Below are positions 25,766 through 34,677 of a DNA stretch of 64,000 nucleotides, in pieces. The DNA comes from Rhodanobacter panaciterrae (lineage in GTDB: Bacteria; Pseudomonadota; Gammaproteobacteria; Xanthomonadales; Rhodanobacteraceae). A model generated the notes under the pieces. The model saw only the letters and a list, made by a program, of their open reading frames with translations, was not told the DNA's origin and ran no database searches. Every line of letters begins with the position of its first letter. The first letter of the stretch is position 1. The position numbers were made by a program, and so were the translations under genes. The stretch covers positions 620,001 through 684,000 of the forward strand of contig NZ_BMXT01000001.1 of NCBI RefSeq assembly GCF_014651895.1, given 5' to 3'.

Positions 25766-26323
25766 TCAGTGCCCAGGCTTCGGTGCGGGACTGGGTGCGC
25801 TGCTAGCGGTGTTTTGAATCGGTGGGGGTGGTGTGCGCGGATAGTTGGGGTTATTCCACGTCGGATATTCGCGTTGAGTATCGAAGTGGGGATGTGGCTG
25901 GCGGTTGTTGAGGTCGTCCCTGTTCGCCAGCGCCAGCCGATAGCCGTCGACGTGCACCCAAAACCACGATCCGTTCGGAACCGGCGAACTGGATACGTAG
26001 ACAAATCGGGCGAGGTAATCGCCTTCCGGCCGGGGCGAAGCCTGCACGGCGAGATTGATGACGAACTGGCTGCTGACGGGCCGTCCGTGCTCGGTGGCGG
26101 GCTTGGAGATCATTTCGTCCAGGCTCTGCCGCAACAGCCGGTTGACCTTCGGCGAGAGTTCGGCGGACGGCGAGACTTCGGTGACCTTGCCCTTGGCATC
26201 CACGTGCACAAGCACCGGCATGACGCCCGGCCGGAACTCGTTGAGTGAGCCGGAAGACGCCACCGCGGCACTTGCGCCGACGGTCAGTACGCCTGCGAAC
26301 ATCATCATGGAAAGCCGTTTCAT
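25766..26323 (-). CDS. Secreted protein of unknown function with Pro-rich tail
   Basis: Predicted 185 residues. The signal peptide (MKRLSMMMFAGVLTVGASAAVA) precedes a domain with VLVHVDAKGKVTEV, a beta-type segment loosely similar to TonB C-terminal domains, then a Tyr/Pro-rich C-terminus (about 140-185). GGAGG lies 4 nt before the ATG at 26323. No enzymatic motif is visible. The resemblance to TonB-like domains is weak and not claimed as an assignment. Confidence 0.6.
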   Translation of the reverse strand: MKRLSMMMFAGVLTVGASAAVASSGSLNEFRPGVMPVLVHVDAKGKVTEVSPSAELSPKVNRLLRQSLDEMISKPATEHGRPVSSQFVINLAVQASPRPEGDYLARFVYVSSSPVPNGSWFWVHVDGYRLALANRDDLNNRQPHPHFDTQREYPTWNNPNYPRTPPPPIQNTASSAPSPAPKPGH

Positions 26324-26476
26324 AAATCCTCCGTGGATCACGAATCAGTGCTGCCAGGGAAGCTGCCTACCAGCAGACATACGCCCGTATGCCTACTGTT
26401 CTCCCAAACGCACGACCGGTCAATCAGGATGACGTGACGACAGGCGCCGGGCGCTCTTTCAGCACGGCTCCCGGCG

Positions 26477-27409
26477 TTATTTTGGCAGCGCCGCCAGCCA
26501 CGCCAACACCGCATGCGACAGCTCGATGCGCTGGTCGGAATAGGCGTGGTCGGTGGGCAGGTGCACGCTGGTTACGTGGGTATCGCCGGCGTTGCGAAGG
26601 CCGGCCGCGAACGATTCGGCCGGCTTCGCCAGGCCATCGTCCGAGGTGACGATCAGCGCCGTACGGTTTTTCAGCGCGTCGACCTTCGAGCTGAATGTCC
26701 ACGTCGCCGCGTGATCGGCGAGTTCGCGCGCCAGCCCGTCAGGCGTGCATCCGTTCAGCGGGGCCATGCCTTCGTTGGCCAGGCCCGCGCTCATCTTGTG
26801 CAAGGCGTCCGGTTTCGGGCCGCTGGCCAGCATCTGCTGCATCGCGCCGCCCATGTCGGCGGCCGAGATGAGGGCGAAGGCCTTGATGGCGGGATCGGCG
26901 GCGGCGCCCTGGACGGTCATGAAGCCGCCCATGCTGTGTCCGATCAGCACGATGCGGGTCGGGTCCAGCCGCAGCTTTTTGGCAACGTCCGGCTGGCGCA
27001 GGTAGGCCAGTGCGGCGGCGGTGTCTTCGATGCCGTGCGAGAACGAGAAGTCGCCCGGCGTGCCCCACGAACCGCGGTAGTTGAAATAGAGCACGTCCCA
27101 GCCGGCGCGGCGCATGTCCTGCGCCAGATCCAGGTTACGCTCGTTGCCCGGAAAGCCGTGCAGCAGGATCACCGCCGGATGCGGACCCGCGCCCGCCGCG
27201 ACGTAGACCAGCGCGTTCATCAGCGCGCCATGACTGGGAATCTGCATCGTCTCCATCGAGGCACGATTGCTGCCATTCGGTGCGGACAGCAGCGCCGTCG
27301 TGGCTGCGTGGCTGCGGGCTGCCTGCAGTCCGCCTGCGTAGCACGGGATGGAGGCCAGACAGGCAGAAAGGCAGGCCGCCAGGAACAGGGGTTTCGAATA
27401 GTTGTTCAC
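26477..27409 (-). CDS. Exported alpha/beta-hydrolase
   Basis: Predicted 310 residues. N-terminal signal peptide (MNNYSKPLFLAACLSACLAS ... CYA), then an alpha/beta-hydrolase with oxyanion HGFPGNERNLD, nucleophile elbow GHSMGGFM (Ser about residue 162), acid and His (DHAYSDQR). It resembles dienelactone-hydrolase/S9-like esterases secreted to the periplasm. Starts with GTG at 27409, preceded by GGAG at 5 nt. The substrate is unknown. Confidence 0.75.
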   Translation of the reverse strand: MNNYSKPLFLAACLSACLASIPCYAGGLQAARSHAATTALLSAPNGSNRASMETMQIPSHGALMNALVYVAAGAGPHPAVILLHGFPGNERNLDLAQDMRRAGWDVLYFNYRGSWGTPGDFSFSHGIEDTAAALAYLRQPDVAKKLRLDPTRIVLIGHSMGGFMTVQGAAADPAIKAFALISAADMGGAMQQMLASGPKPDALHKMSAGLANEGMAPLNGCTPDGLARELADHAATWTFSSKVDALKNRTALIVTSDDGLAKPAESFAAGLRNAGDTHVTSVHLPTDHAYSDQRIELSHAVLAWLAALPK

Positions 27410-27549
27410 GTGTTCTCCAACTTCAGCGTGTTGTGCGGACGAGGAGTGCGGAGGCCGGTTGCCTGATCACATGACTATAACTTTTCCTGCGGGTGCCGGA
27501 TCGCCGGCATCGGGCATTGAATTAGCCATGCCCGTTCAAGTGTCGAACC

Positions 27550-28677
27550 TCAGTGCGCCAGATGGATGGCGGCAAGCTGTGCAATGCGCTTCGCTTCGAT
27601 GCCGATCTCGCGCAGTTGCCCGGTGGGCGAGGCGATCAGGCCGCAGAAGAACAGCCCAGGTTCGGCTGTGGTGCGCCCCGTCGCGACCGGCATGCCATGG
27701 TCGGCGAAGACACCGCGGGAATCGGGCAGCAGCTTGCGCAAGTCGGGGCGAAAGCCGGTCGCGAGAATGACGTCATCGAACGGTTCCGCCGGCGTCTCGG
27801 CAAACACCACGCCATCGGCGGTGAATCGTTCGATGCCGCCGCGCAGCTTGATCGCGCCGTCCCTGATCCGAGCCAGCGTGCCGACATCGAGCAGCGGTAC
27901 GCGGTGATCCTCCTCGATCATCCGGCGTGGTCCCTTGCGTGCGATCTTCAAACCGAGATTCCGGACCGGACCGACTGCAAGACGGATCGCCGGTGCATTG
28001 ATGAAATCGGCCACCCGCGCGGGCAAGCGTGCCTGGGCGATCGCCCAGGTCAGGATCGGCAGGCCGAGCAGTTCACGCGGCAAGATCTGCACCGGGCCAC
28101 GCACCGCCAGCGTCACGTCGACGCCGGCTTCCGCCAGGTCGAGCGCAATCTCGCCGCCCGAATTGCCGAAGCCCACGACGAGTACGCGTTTGCCTGCATA
28201 GGCCGCCGGATTGCGATATTCGCTGCTGTGAATGACGGCGCCTTGATACGCATTCGAGCCTGGCCAGCTCGGACGGTGGGGAAAGTCGGCCCAGCCGGTC
28301 GCGATCACCACGACGGGCGCTGTGAACTGTTGCTGCGCCGTCTCCACGCGCCAGCCCGCGCCGTCACGGCGGACGGTTTGCACCGCGCTGTTGAAGATCG
28401 GGTGCAAGCCGAACTGCATCGCGTAGCTTTCAAGGTAGTCGACCACCTGCGCGCGCGACGGATACCTTGGGTACGTCCGTGGCATGGTCATGCCAGGCAA
28501 GCCGGAGTGCCCCCGATCGGTGTGCAGATGCAGCCGGTCGTAGTGGCGCCGCCAGACCGGAGCGACCGCGTCGGCCTTCTCCAGAATCACCGCCTGGAGG
28601 TTGAGCTCGCGCATGCTCGCGGCGCAGGCGAGACCGGCAGGACCTGCGCCGACAATGATGGCGTCTGCTTCAAGCAT
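27550..28677 (-). CDS. FAD-dependent NAD(P)-binding oxidoreductase (CzcO/flavin monooxygenase-like)
   Basis: Predicted 375 residues. N-terminal FAD motif GAGPAGLACAAS (about residue 10), internal NAD(P) motif GFGNSGGEIALDLAE (about 170), and ATGFRPDL near the C-terminus; the pair is the class B flavoprotein monooxygenase/CzcO arrangement. FMO-like proteins hydroxylate amines, sulfur groups or carbonyl compounds. The substrate is not identifiable. The gene stands alone. Confidence 0.82.
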   Translation of the reverse strand: MLEADAIIVGAGPAGLACAASMRELNLQAVILEKADAVAPVWRRHYDRLHLHTDRGHSGLPGMTMPRTYPRYPSRAQVVDYLESYAMQFGLHPIFNSAVQTVRRDGAGWRVETAQQQFTAPVVVIATGWADFPHRPSWPGSNAYQGAVIHSSEYRNPAAYAGKRVLVVGFGNSGGEIALDLAEAGVDVTLAVRGPVQILPRELLGLPILTWAIAQARLPARVADFINAPAIRLAVGPVRNLGLKIARKGPRRMIEEDHRVPLLDVGTLARIRDGAIKLRGGIERFTADGVVFAETPAEPFDDVILATGFRPDLRKLLPDSRGVFADHGMPVATGRTTAEPGLFFCGLIASPTGQLREIGIEAKRIAQLAAIHLAH

Positions 28678-28736
28678 GGGTTCCCCCGTTCCCGGCTATC
28701 AACCCGGTAGCGGTCGCGTCGGCGCATATGCCGTCT

Positions 28737-29396
28737 TCAACACTGCACCTGACCGCCAGCAATCTGCTTGCATGGGTGGAACACGGGCTCTTTCGACGGT
28801 GGTGGGCGATGCGGGCCATGATCGCGATCATGGTCGTGATCTTGATCACGGTCGTGGTCGCGATGGCCGTTCCAGTACGGCGCGACACCCCAGTAGGCCG
28901 GCGGAGCATTGTAGGCCGGCTGGGCCAGTTGATCGCGGTATGCGTCGTTCTGCTGGCGCAGCGCATCGTTTTCGGCGCGCAGCCGGTCGCGGTTGGCGGC
29001 ATCGTCAGCCAGTGCCTGCTGCCGTGCTGCCGCGTCGCGCTGTTGCGCGGCGATCGCCTCGTCGGCCTGGCGCTGGGCCTTGTCTGCTATCGCTTGTTGA
29101 TAAGCGGCGAGGCGCTGCTGGTAGAGCGCTTCGATATGGTGTGAATCGGCGTAGTTCTTCGCCTTCGCGTCCTGACCCAGGCGCAGGTACTGGTCGATGA
29201 TTTCGCTGTCGTCGGCCTGATGGATCAGCTCGCCCTTGCCATCGCGGCAGGGATGATCGGTGTATTCGAGCTGCCCGGTCCGCGTCGTGCATTTGTAGAT
29301 GTTCTGCGCAACGGCAGCCGGCGCCATGACCAACAGCATGATGGCGACAGACAGGACCCGCTTTCTGGCAACGGAGGCTTTCATCGTGGCGGCCAT
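28737..29396 (-). CDS. DUF4124-type secreted protein with His/Asp-rich tail
   Basis: Predicted 219 residues. A signal peptide (about 1-30) is followed by the DUF4124 domain (NIYKCTTRTGQLEYTDHPC, Cys pair). A long coiled-coil-like Gln/Ala-rich segment (about 95-165) precedes a tail of repeated HDRD units (about 180-200). The tail could bind metal ions. The DNA under the tail is itself repetitive. ATG at 29396 or 29384 are alternative starts. Role unknown; cell-envelope location inferred. Confidence 0.7.
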   Translation of the reverse strand: MAATMKASVARKRVLSVAIMLLVMAPAAVAQNIYKCTTRTGQLEYTDHPCRDGKGELIHQADDSEIIDQYLRLGQDAKAKNYADSHHIEALYQQRLAAYQQAIADKAQRQADEAIAAQQRDAAARQQALADDAANRDRLRAENDALRQQNDAYRDQLAQPAYNAPPAYWGVAPYWNGHRDHDRDQDHDHDRDHGPHRPPPSKEPVFHPCKQIAGGQVQC

Positions 29397-29469
29397 TTTG
29401 CACCGGCCGCGGCGAGGTTGCGTAATGAAAATGTCGAGACCGGGGGGACGGAGGTTTGCCGGGCTGGAC

Positions 29470-30051
29470 TCAGGTGGTTTCGAAACCGGCGTGAGCCTGC
29501 CGACTGGCCTGCTGCCAGCTGCGCAAGCCGATCATCGCCAGCACGATAAACCCGGCATATAGCACCGAGGTGATCATCAGCGACTTGTAGACGTACTCGC
29601 CGATGTAGATCACGTCGACCACGATCCACAGCCACCACGCGGCGACATGCCGACGGCCCTGCCACCACTGGGCGACCAGGCTGAAGGCCGTCAGCGCGGC
29701 ATCGAGCCAGGGCAGGGCGGCGTCGGTCCAGCGGTGCATGGCGAAGCCGAGCACGAGCGCACCAACGGCGCCCAGGAGCAGATGCGTGACGGCCTGCGTC
29801 GCGGGCAATGGCGCGATCTGCACCAGGCCGTCGTCGCCCAGGTTCTGCAGCCAGCGTACCCAGCCATAGACGATCAAGCCGCCGAACGCGACCTGCAGCA
29901 GGGCGTCCGAATAGAGCTTCGCATCGACGAAGATCCACGCGTAGAGTGTCACTGACAGCAGGCCGATCGGCCAACACCACGGCTTGCGCCGAGCGGTGAG
30001 CCACACGGCCCACGCGCTGATCAAGGCACCGATGAGTTCGATCCAGGACAT
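29470..30051 (-). CDS. pnuT: PnuC-family transporter, probable thiamin importer (PnuT)
   Basis: Predicted 193-residue inner-membrane protein with about seven helices. PnuC-type motifs include RKPWCWPIG, LYAWIFVDAKLYSD and WWLWIVVDVIYIGEYV. PnuC members transport nicotinamide riboside; PnuT relatives that lie behind TPP riboswitches are taken to move thiamin. The ATG overlaps the stop of the TonB-receptor gene (TGATG), so the two are translationally coupled, and the riboswitch at 32335 controls both. The thiamin assignment therefore comes from context, not sequence alone. Confidence 0.82.
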   Translation of the reverse strand: MSWIELIGALISAWAVWLTARRKPWCWPIGLLSVTLYAWIFVDAKLYSDALLQVAFGGLIVYGWVRWLQNLGDDGLVQIAPLPATQAVTHLLLGAVGALVLGFAMHRWTDAALPWLDAALTAFSLVAQWWQGRRHVAAWWLWIVVDVIYIGEYVYKSLMITSVLYAGFIVLAMIGLRSWQQASRQAHAGFETT

Positions 30052-32264
30052 CAGAAGTCGAACGTCACGGAGAGTCGCGCCAGTCGCGGCGAACCCGGGA
30101 ACAGGTAGCTGTCGCCGCCGGAGGTGCCGGTGTCGCGCCAGTAGAAATGGTTGAACACGTTGTCGACGTTCAGGCGCAGGGTCAGCGCATGGCCATTCCA
30201 TTGCGTGATGTAACGCAGGCCGGCGTCGAACACGTGATAGGCCGGCACTCGGGTGAGGCCATTCGGCGTGGCCACGTTGCTGCTGGCGTAGCGCCAGCCG
30301 CCGAGCAGGCTGAGATCGGCGGCGAACGGCAGGCGGTAATCCAGATACAAAGCCGTGCGCAGGCGCGGCACATTGACGACCTGATGGCCTTCGTAGTCCG
30401 GCGTGCCGGTGTTCTGCGCGCGCGCCTGGATCAGGTTGAGGCTGGCGGTGAGGCGCAGCTTGTCGGTCACTCGTCCGGCGGCGTTGAATTCGAGTCCGCT
30501 GTGCACTTCGTCGCCGTGCTGCACGAAGGTGAAACCTTCAGCGGTGTGGTCCGGCTGGGCGAACTGGTACGGCTGGCGGATGCGATACAGCGCGGCCTGC
30601 AGGCTCAGCGCGTCGCTCCAGGCGTACTTCACGCCGGCCTCGGTCTGGCGCGACAGCAGCGGTGCCAGCGTGGCGCTGCCGTTGGAGGTCCAGTACGGCG
30701 CCTCGTTGCCCAGCGACAGGCTTTCGCTGTAGCTGAGGTAGGTGGTCAGCTGCGTGGTGGGCTGCCACAGCACGGCGGCCTGCGGCAGGAATTTGCTCAG
30801 GCGGGTGTCGCGTTCGGGGGCGCCGCTGTCGTCGTACGCCCGCTCGTGCAGGCGCACGAAGCGGCCGCCGGCCAGCAGCTGCCATTGCGGGGCCAGATGC
30901 ACGCGATCGAGGGCGAACACCGAATGCTGCCAGCTGGTCAGCCGGCGTGCCGATGCTCCGGGCTGGTTCGGTGACGGTGCGAAGTAGGGCGGATCGACTT
31001 CGTCGATATTGGCGGTGCCTACGTAGTCGTAGACGTAGGGCCGACGGTCGATGCTGCGGCGGAACGCGCTGGTGCCAAGGCTGACTTCGTGGCTGAGCGT
31101 GCCGGTGTCGAACGAACCCTTCAGCACGACGCGGGCCTCGTCGTTGACGCGGGTGTCGTCGGGGCTGCGGTAGTCGTAGACGTCGTAGTCGCCGTTCGGC
31201 GCGAAAAAGTAGCCCGGCGTGACACCGCTGGCGCAGGCTGGCGAGTAGAAGCAGCCGTAGGCGAACGCGACGTTGTCGTCGATCACGACATGGCTGTGGC
31301 CGGCCGACAGTTGCGTGCTCCAGTTGTCGCTGAAGCGGTAGTTGAAGCGCAGCGTGCTGTTGCTGGCGTCGATGCCGACCGGTCGCTGCCACGGTTCGAA
31401 GCCGAGCATGCGGGTGCGGCTGGGATGCGCCGGAATCATGCTGCCGCCGAGCAACTGGTAGCCGGAGACCGAGCGCTGTCCACTGGTCTGGTAATCGGTG
31501 TCCAGCTGCAGCGTGGCGTTCGAGCTGATCTTCCAGTCGGCGGCCAGCGAGAAGAATGTGCGGCGACCATCGGCGTGCTGCACGTAAGAGTTCATGTCCT
31601 CGTGGGCGGCGTTCACGCGCACGCCGAAGGTGGGCGTCAGCCAGCCGCCGACATCCATCGCGACGTAACGCGAGCCGTGCGAGTCGGTGCCGACGGTGGC
31701 GCTGTGCACATCGGCCGGACGCTTGCTGACGTAGTTGATCAACCCGCCCGGCGCGACCACGCCCGCTTCGAGACCGCCGAGGCCCTTGAGGATTTCCACG
31801 CGTTCCTTGTCTTCCAGCGGCTGCAATTGCTCGCCGACCAGGCTCATCTCGTTGAAGCGGAAGCCGGTGGCCGGATCCAGCGCGTAGCCACGGATCGCGA
31901 TGTCCTGGTAGTAGCCGACCGGCGCGTAGCTGTCGCCCAGCGCGGCATCACCGCGCGCCAGTTCGCTGAGCGTTCGTGGCTGGCGGTCGTCGATCTGGTC
32001 ACGGGTGATCACCGTGATTGCGGCCGGCGTGTCCTGCAGCGGCGCGTTGCCGAAGCTGCCGAAGGTGTCCATCTGCGCGTCGTCGGCGTGGTAGCCACGC
32101 GGGCTGTTGGCCTTGACGTGCACCGGCGCCAGCGGCGTGGCCTGCGGTTTGGTCGTGGTGCTGTCGTCGCCGGCGTGGGCGAGCGCCATCACCGACATCA
32201 GCGCAAGGATCAGGGGCGTGCGGGCAAAGGAAATGCGGAGAGCTGAAATATGGAATGAGGCCAT
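30051..32264 (-). CDS. TonB-dependent outer-membrane receptor, probable thiamin receptor
   Basis: Predicted 737 residues: signal peptide (about 1-30), plug domain (DTPAAITVITRDQIDDRQPRT, IAIRGYALD, RVEILKG) and a 22-strand-type barrel ending in aromatic residue (LSVTFDF). Sequence features place it with siderophore-type receptors, but the TPP riboswitch upstream and the coupled PnuT gene argue that it takes up thiamin or a thiamin precursor, using energy from TonB. The ATG at 32264 is chosen over 32270 for better spacing to AGAAG; longer frames start inside the riboswitch. Confidence 0.85.
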   Translation of the reverse strand: MASFHISALRISFARTPLILALMSVMALAHAGDDSTTTKPQATPLAPVHVKANSPRGYHADDAQMDTFGSFGNAPLQDTPAAITVITRDQIDDRQPRTLSELARGDAALGDSYAPVGYYQDIAIRGYALDPATGFRFNEMSLVGEQLQPLEDKERVEILKGLGGLEAGVVAPGGLINYVSKRPADVHSATVGTDSHGSRYVAMDVGGWLTPTFGVRVNAAHEDMNSYVQHADGRRTFFSLAADWKISSNATLQLDTDYQTSGQRSVSGYQLLGGSMIPAHPSRTRMLGFEPWQRPVGIDASNSTLRFNYRFSDNWSTQLSAGHSHVVIDDNVAFAYGCFYSPACASGVTPGYFFAPNGDYDVYDYRSPDDTRVNDEARVVLKGSFDTGTLSHEVSLGTSAFRRSIDRRPYVYDYVGTANIDEVDPPYFAPSPNQPGASARRLTSWQHSVFALDRVHLAPQWQLLAGGRFVRLHERAYDDSGAPERDTRLSKFLPQAAVLWQPTTQLTTYLSYSESLSLGNEAPYWTSNGSATLAPLLSRQTEAGVKYAWSDALSLQAALYRIRQPYQFAQPDHTAEGFTFVQHGDEVHSGLEFNAAGRVTDKLRLTASLNLIQARAQNTGTPDYEGHQVVNVPRLRTALYLDYRLPFAADLSLLGGWRYASSNVATPNGLTRVPAYHVFDAGLRYITQWNGHALTLRLNVDNVFNHFYWRDTGTSGGDSYLFPGSPRLARLSVTFDF

Positions 32265-32334
32265 CGTCATCGTCTTCTGGGGAACGGACGAAGCGACGGC
32301 GATCCGGACGTCCGAATGGACGCGCCGAATCAGC

Positions 32335-32411
32335 AAGCTCCCTACGCCGGTACAAACCGGATCAGGTTCCAAGGGACTCTCTCAGCCCGGCAAACGCCGG
32401 GCACCCCCGCT
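32335..32411 (-). promoter_or_regulatory. TPP riboswitch (THI box)
   Basis: On the minus strand the RNA reads GGGGGTGCCC, then GGCTGAGA, CCCTTGGAACCTGATC and a final TACCGGCGTAGGGA. These are the conserved blocks of the thiamin-pyrophosphate aptamer in the correct order. It lies about 70 nt upstream of the receptor start and should switch off receptor and pnuT expression when TPP is plentiful. A short inverted repeat (TCCGGACGTCCGA) between it and the gene may be part of the switch. Confidence 0.96.
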
Positions 32412-32439
32412 TCAAGAACGCCTATTGAACCACGGATTG

Positions 32440-33576
32440 TCAGGCGCCGTCGCGGATGACTTGCAACAAGGCCTGTCCGGGTGGCGTGCTAAACCAGGCC
32501 GCGTGGCCACGCAGGAAAGTGTCGTAGGCCACGTCGGCGTTGGAACGCGAGCGGGTGATGGCGTGGAAATACTCGACCTCGGACAGCGCGAAATCCACGT
32601 GCACCAGCGGCAGCAGGTCGGCCAATAGCCGGGTGTCGGCGGCACTCAGCGGGCGCTGCTGGCGATAGCCTTCGATCAGCGCGCGTGCGATGTCCGTGTG
32701 CGCGGCGGCGAAGCCAGTGTCCAGTGCCAGCCATGCAATCGCGTTGCGTTCGATCGCGGTGGCCAGATCGAACAGCGCGCCGTTGGCGGCGGCGAGACCG
32801 AAGTCGAGTACGGCGTCGATGCGCGCGTTTGCGCTGCTGTCGCTCCAGCACAGGTTGGAGACGTGCCAGTCGCCATGTGTCCATAACCGTGGCTGTTGTG
32901 CCAGTCGCGCTTGCGCGGCAGCGTGCCAGGGAGCGAGTAGGTCGGCGAGATCGGTCGGCCAGTCACGGCCTTGCAGATAATCGGCCAGGCCGGGCCGCGC
33001 GGGCAGCTGCGCCTGCAGCGTGGCGATCGGATCGGGTGAGCAGATCAACTCGCTGCGCGCGACCAGGATGTGGGTGTTGCGCTGGGGTGCCTCGTAACCC
33101 TCGGCCGCATTATGCAGGGCGGCCAGCATGCGGCCGGCGCTGCACGCGTGCTCGCGGTTCGGCAACGGCGACCACGAGATCGCCTCGCGGTACAAGTCGA
33201 CGCCGGTGGCGCGTTCGTGCACCTCGTAAGTCCAGTCGCCGATCGCGACCGCGGTTTGCCCGTGCGTGTCACTCAGCACCGCCGGTATCGGCAGACCGTT
33301 GCCGCGCAGGTGCGCAATCAAACGGTGCTCCTCGCTGAGCGTGGCAACCGAACGCACGCTGTGGTGATGGCGTTTGATGAAGACGGTCGCGCGGCTCGTC
33401 TCGACCAGGCACGCGGCCGACAGCGGACGCGGGCTGTGCCAGTCGATGCGTGTCGGGGTGCCAAGTGCGGGATAGCCGCGCAGCAGCGTATCGATCTCAA
33501 GCGCAGTCAACGGTGGCCAGTCCGGCGGCGTGTTGTCGCCGGCCAGTCCGTGCGCAAGATGAGTGGGGTCGTTCAT
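32440..33576 (-). CDS. APH-family phosphotransferase/kinase
   Basis: Predicted 378 residues with the aminoglycoside-phosphotransferase/choline-kinase fold. The catalytic loop is HGDWHVSNLCW (about residue 240) and the metal-binding segment is IDAVLDFGLAA. The substrate is unknown. The gene lies just upstream of the TPP riboswitch and on the same strand, so it is outside riboswitch control, but a thiamin-linked kinase (as ThiK belongs to this fold) is a possible role. ATG at 33576 is preferred over an upstream TTG. Confidence 0.72.
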   Translation of the reverse strand: MNDPTHLAHGLAGDNTPPDWPPLTALEIDTLLRGYPALGTPTRIDWHSPRPLSAACLVETSRATVFIKRHHHSVRSVATLSEEHRLIAHLRGNGLPIPAVLSDTHGQTAVAIGDWTYEVHERATGVDLYREAISWSPLPNREHACSAGRMLAALHNAAEGYEAPQRNTHILVARSELICSPDPIATLQAQLPARPGLADYLQGRDWPTDLADLLAPWHAAAQARLAQQPRLWTHGDWHVSNLCWSDSSANARIDAVLDFGLAAANGALFDLATAIERNAIAWLALDTGFAAAHTDIARALIEGYRQQRPLSAADTRLLADLLPLVHVDFALSEVEYFHAITRSRSNADVAYDTFLRGHAAWFSTPPGQALLQVIRDGA

Positions 33577-33703
33577 GGACAGGCAGTGTGCTTTCGCTGA
33601 CGGCAAGCGCCGGATTATCGCCGATAAGGATGCGCTGCCCGCTTCCGGACATGTGCGGCATCGCGTTTAATGGGCGCATCTCCCCGAAATGTACCGCTGC
33701 CAG

Positions 33704-34606
33704 ATGAGTGCGATGTTGCTGCTGTTTGTCTGCCTGATCCTCGGCACCGTGGTGGCGCGGTTTGCGAAACCGCCGGCGGGCATCGTGCCGGGCATCAACT
33801 GGTGGGTGCTCAATGTGGCGCTGCCGGCGCTGGTGCTGGAACTGATCCCGAAGGTGAAGTTCGATCCGCAGCTGTGGTTTCCGGTGGCGGCGATGTGGCT
33901 CACCTTCGGCGGGGCGTGGCTGCTGTTCGGCCTGCTTGGGCCGCGGCTGGGCTGGTCGCGGCAGCGCACCGGTGCGCTGATCCTGGTCTGCGGGCTGGGC
34001 AATACCGCGTACATGGGCTATCCGCTGATCGAGGCGTTGCATGGCAAGCCGGGTCTGGCGCTGGCGGTGGTGGCCGACCAGATCGGTGCGTTTCCGGTGC
34101 TGGCATCGGCCGGCATCGTGGTGGCCTCGATCTATTCCGGGCGCACGCCGCAGCCAGGGCTGATCGCCCGGCGCATCGTCACGTTTCCCGCCTTTGTCGC
34201 GCTGGTGATCGGCATCGTCGTGGGTCTGTTCGGCGGCTGGCCGGCATTGCTTGATGGTGTGTTTACACCGATCGGCGCCACGCTGACGCCGCTGGCGCTG
34301 TTTTCGGTCGGGCTGCAGTTCAAGTTCCATCCGGGTCAGCGGCAACTGGGTGCGGCCAGCTGGGGTCTGGGCTGGAAGCTGCTGCTGGCGCCGCTGTTGT
34401 GCTGGGTGCTGGGCGTGGCCACCGGTGTGGGCGGACTGGTGCTTACGGTTGGCGTGCTGCAGGCGGCGATGGCGCCGATGGTGTCGGCGGCGATCCTGGC
34501 CGACGAGTACGAGCTGGAGCCGACCCTGGCGAACACCGTGCTGGGCGCCGGCATCGTGCTGTCGCTGATCACCATACCGCTGGGCAATCTGCTGCTCGGG
34601 CGCTGA
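33704..34606 (+). CDS. AEC-family transporter
   Basis: Predicted 300 residues, about ten transmembrane helices in two repeats. Signature segments are GLGNTAYMGYPL and APMVSAAILADEYELEP, with a central loop near residues 140-150. AEC (auxin efflux carrier) proteins export or import small organic acids and related molecules; the substrate here is unknown. ATG at 33704 is chosen; 33689 and 33713 are alternatives. Divergent from the phosphotransferase gene. Confidence 0.82.
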   Translation: MSAMLLLFVCLILGTVVARFAKPPAGIVPGINWWVLNVALPALVLELIPKVKFDPQLWFPVAAMWLTFGGAWLLFGLLGPRLGWSRQRTGALILVCGLGNTAYMGYPLIEALHGKPGLALAVVADQIGAFPVLASAGIVVASIYSGRTPQPGLIARRIVTFPAFVALVIGIVVGLFGGWPALLDGVFTPIGATLTPLALFSVGLQFKFHPGQRQLGAASWGLGWKLLLAPLLCWVLGVATGVGGLVLTVGVLQAAMAPMVSAAILADEYELEPTLANTVLGAGIVLSLITIPLGNLLLGR

Positions 34607-34677
34607 CATGGCAGCTTGCGCCCGGCATCGGCTGCACCGAGACTAGTAATGGATTCTCAGGGGCGGGGGCTCGTGTC

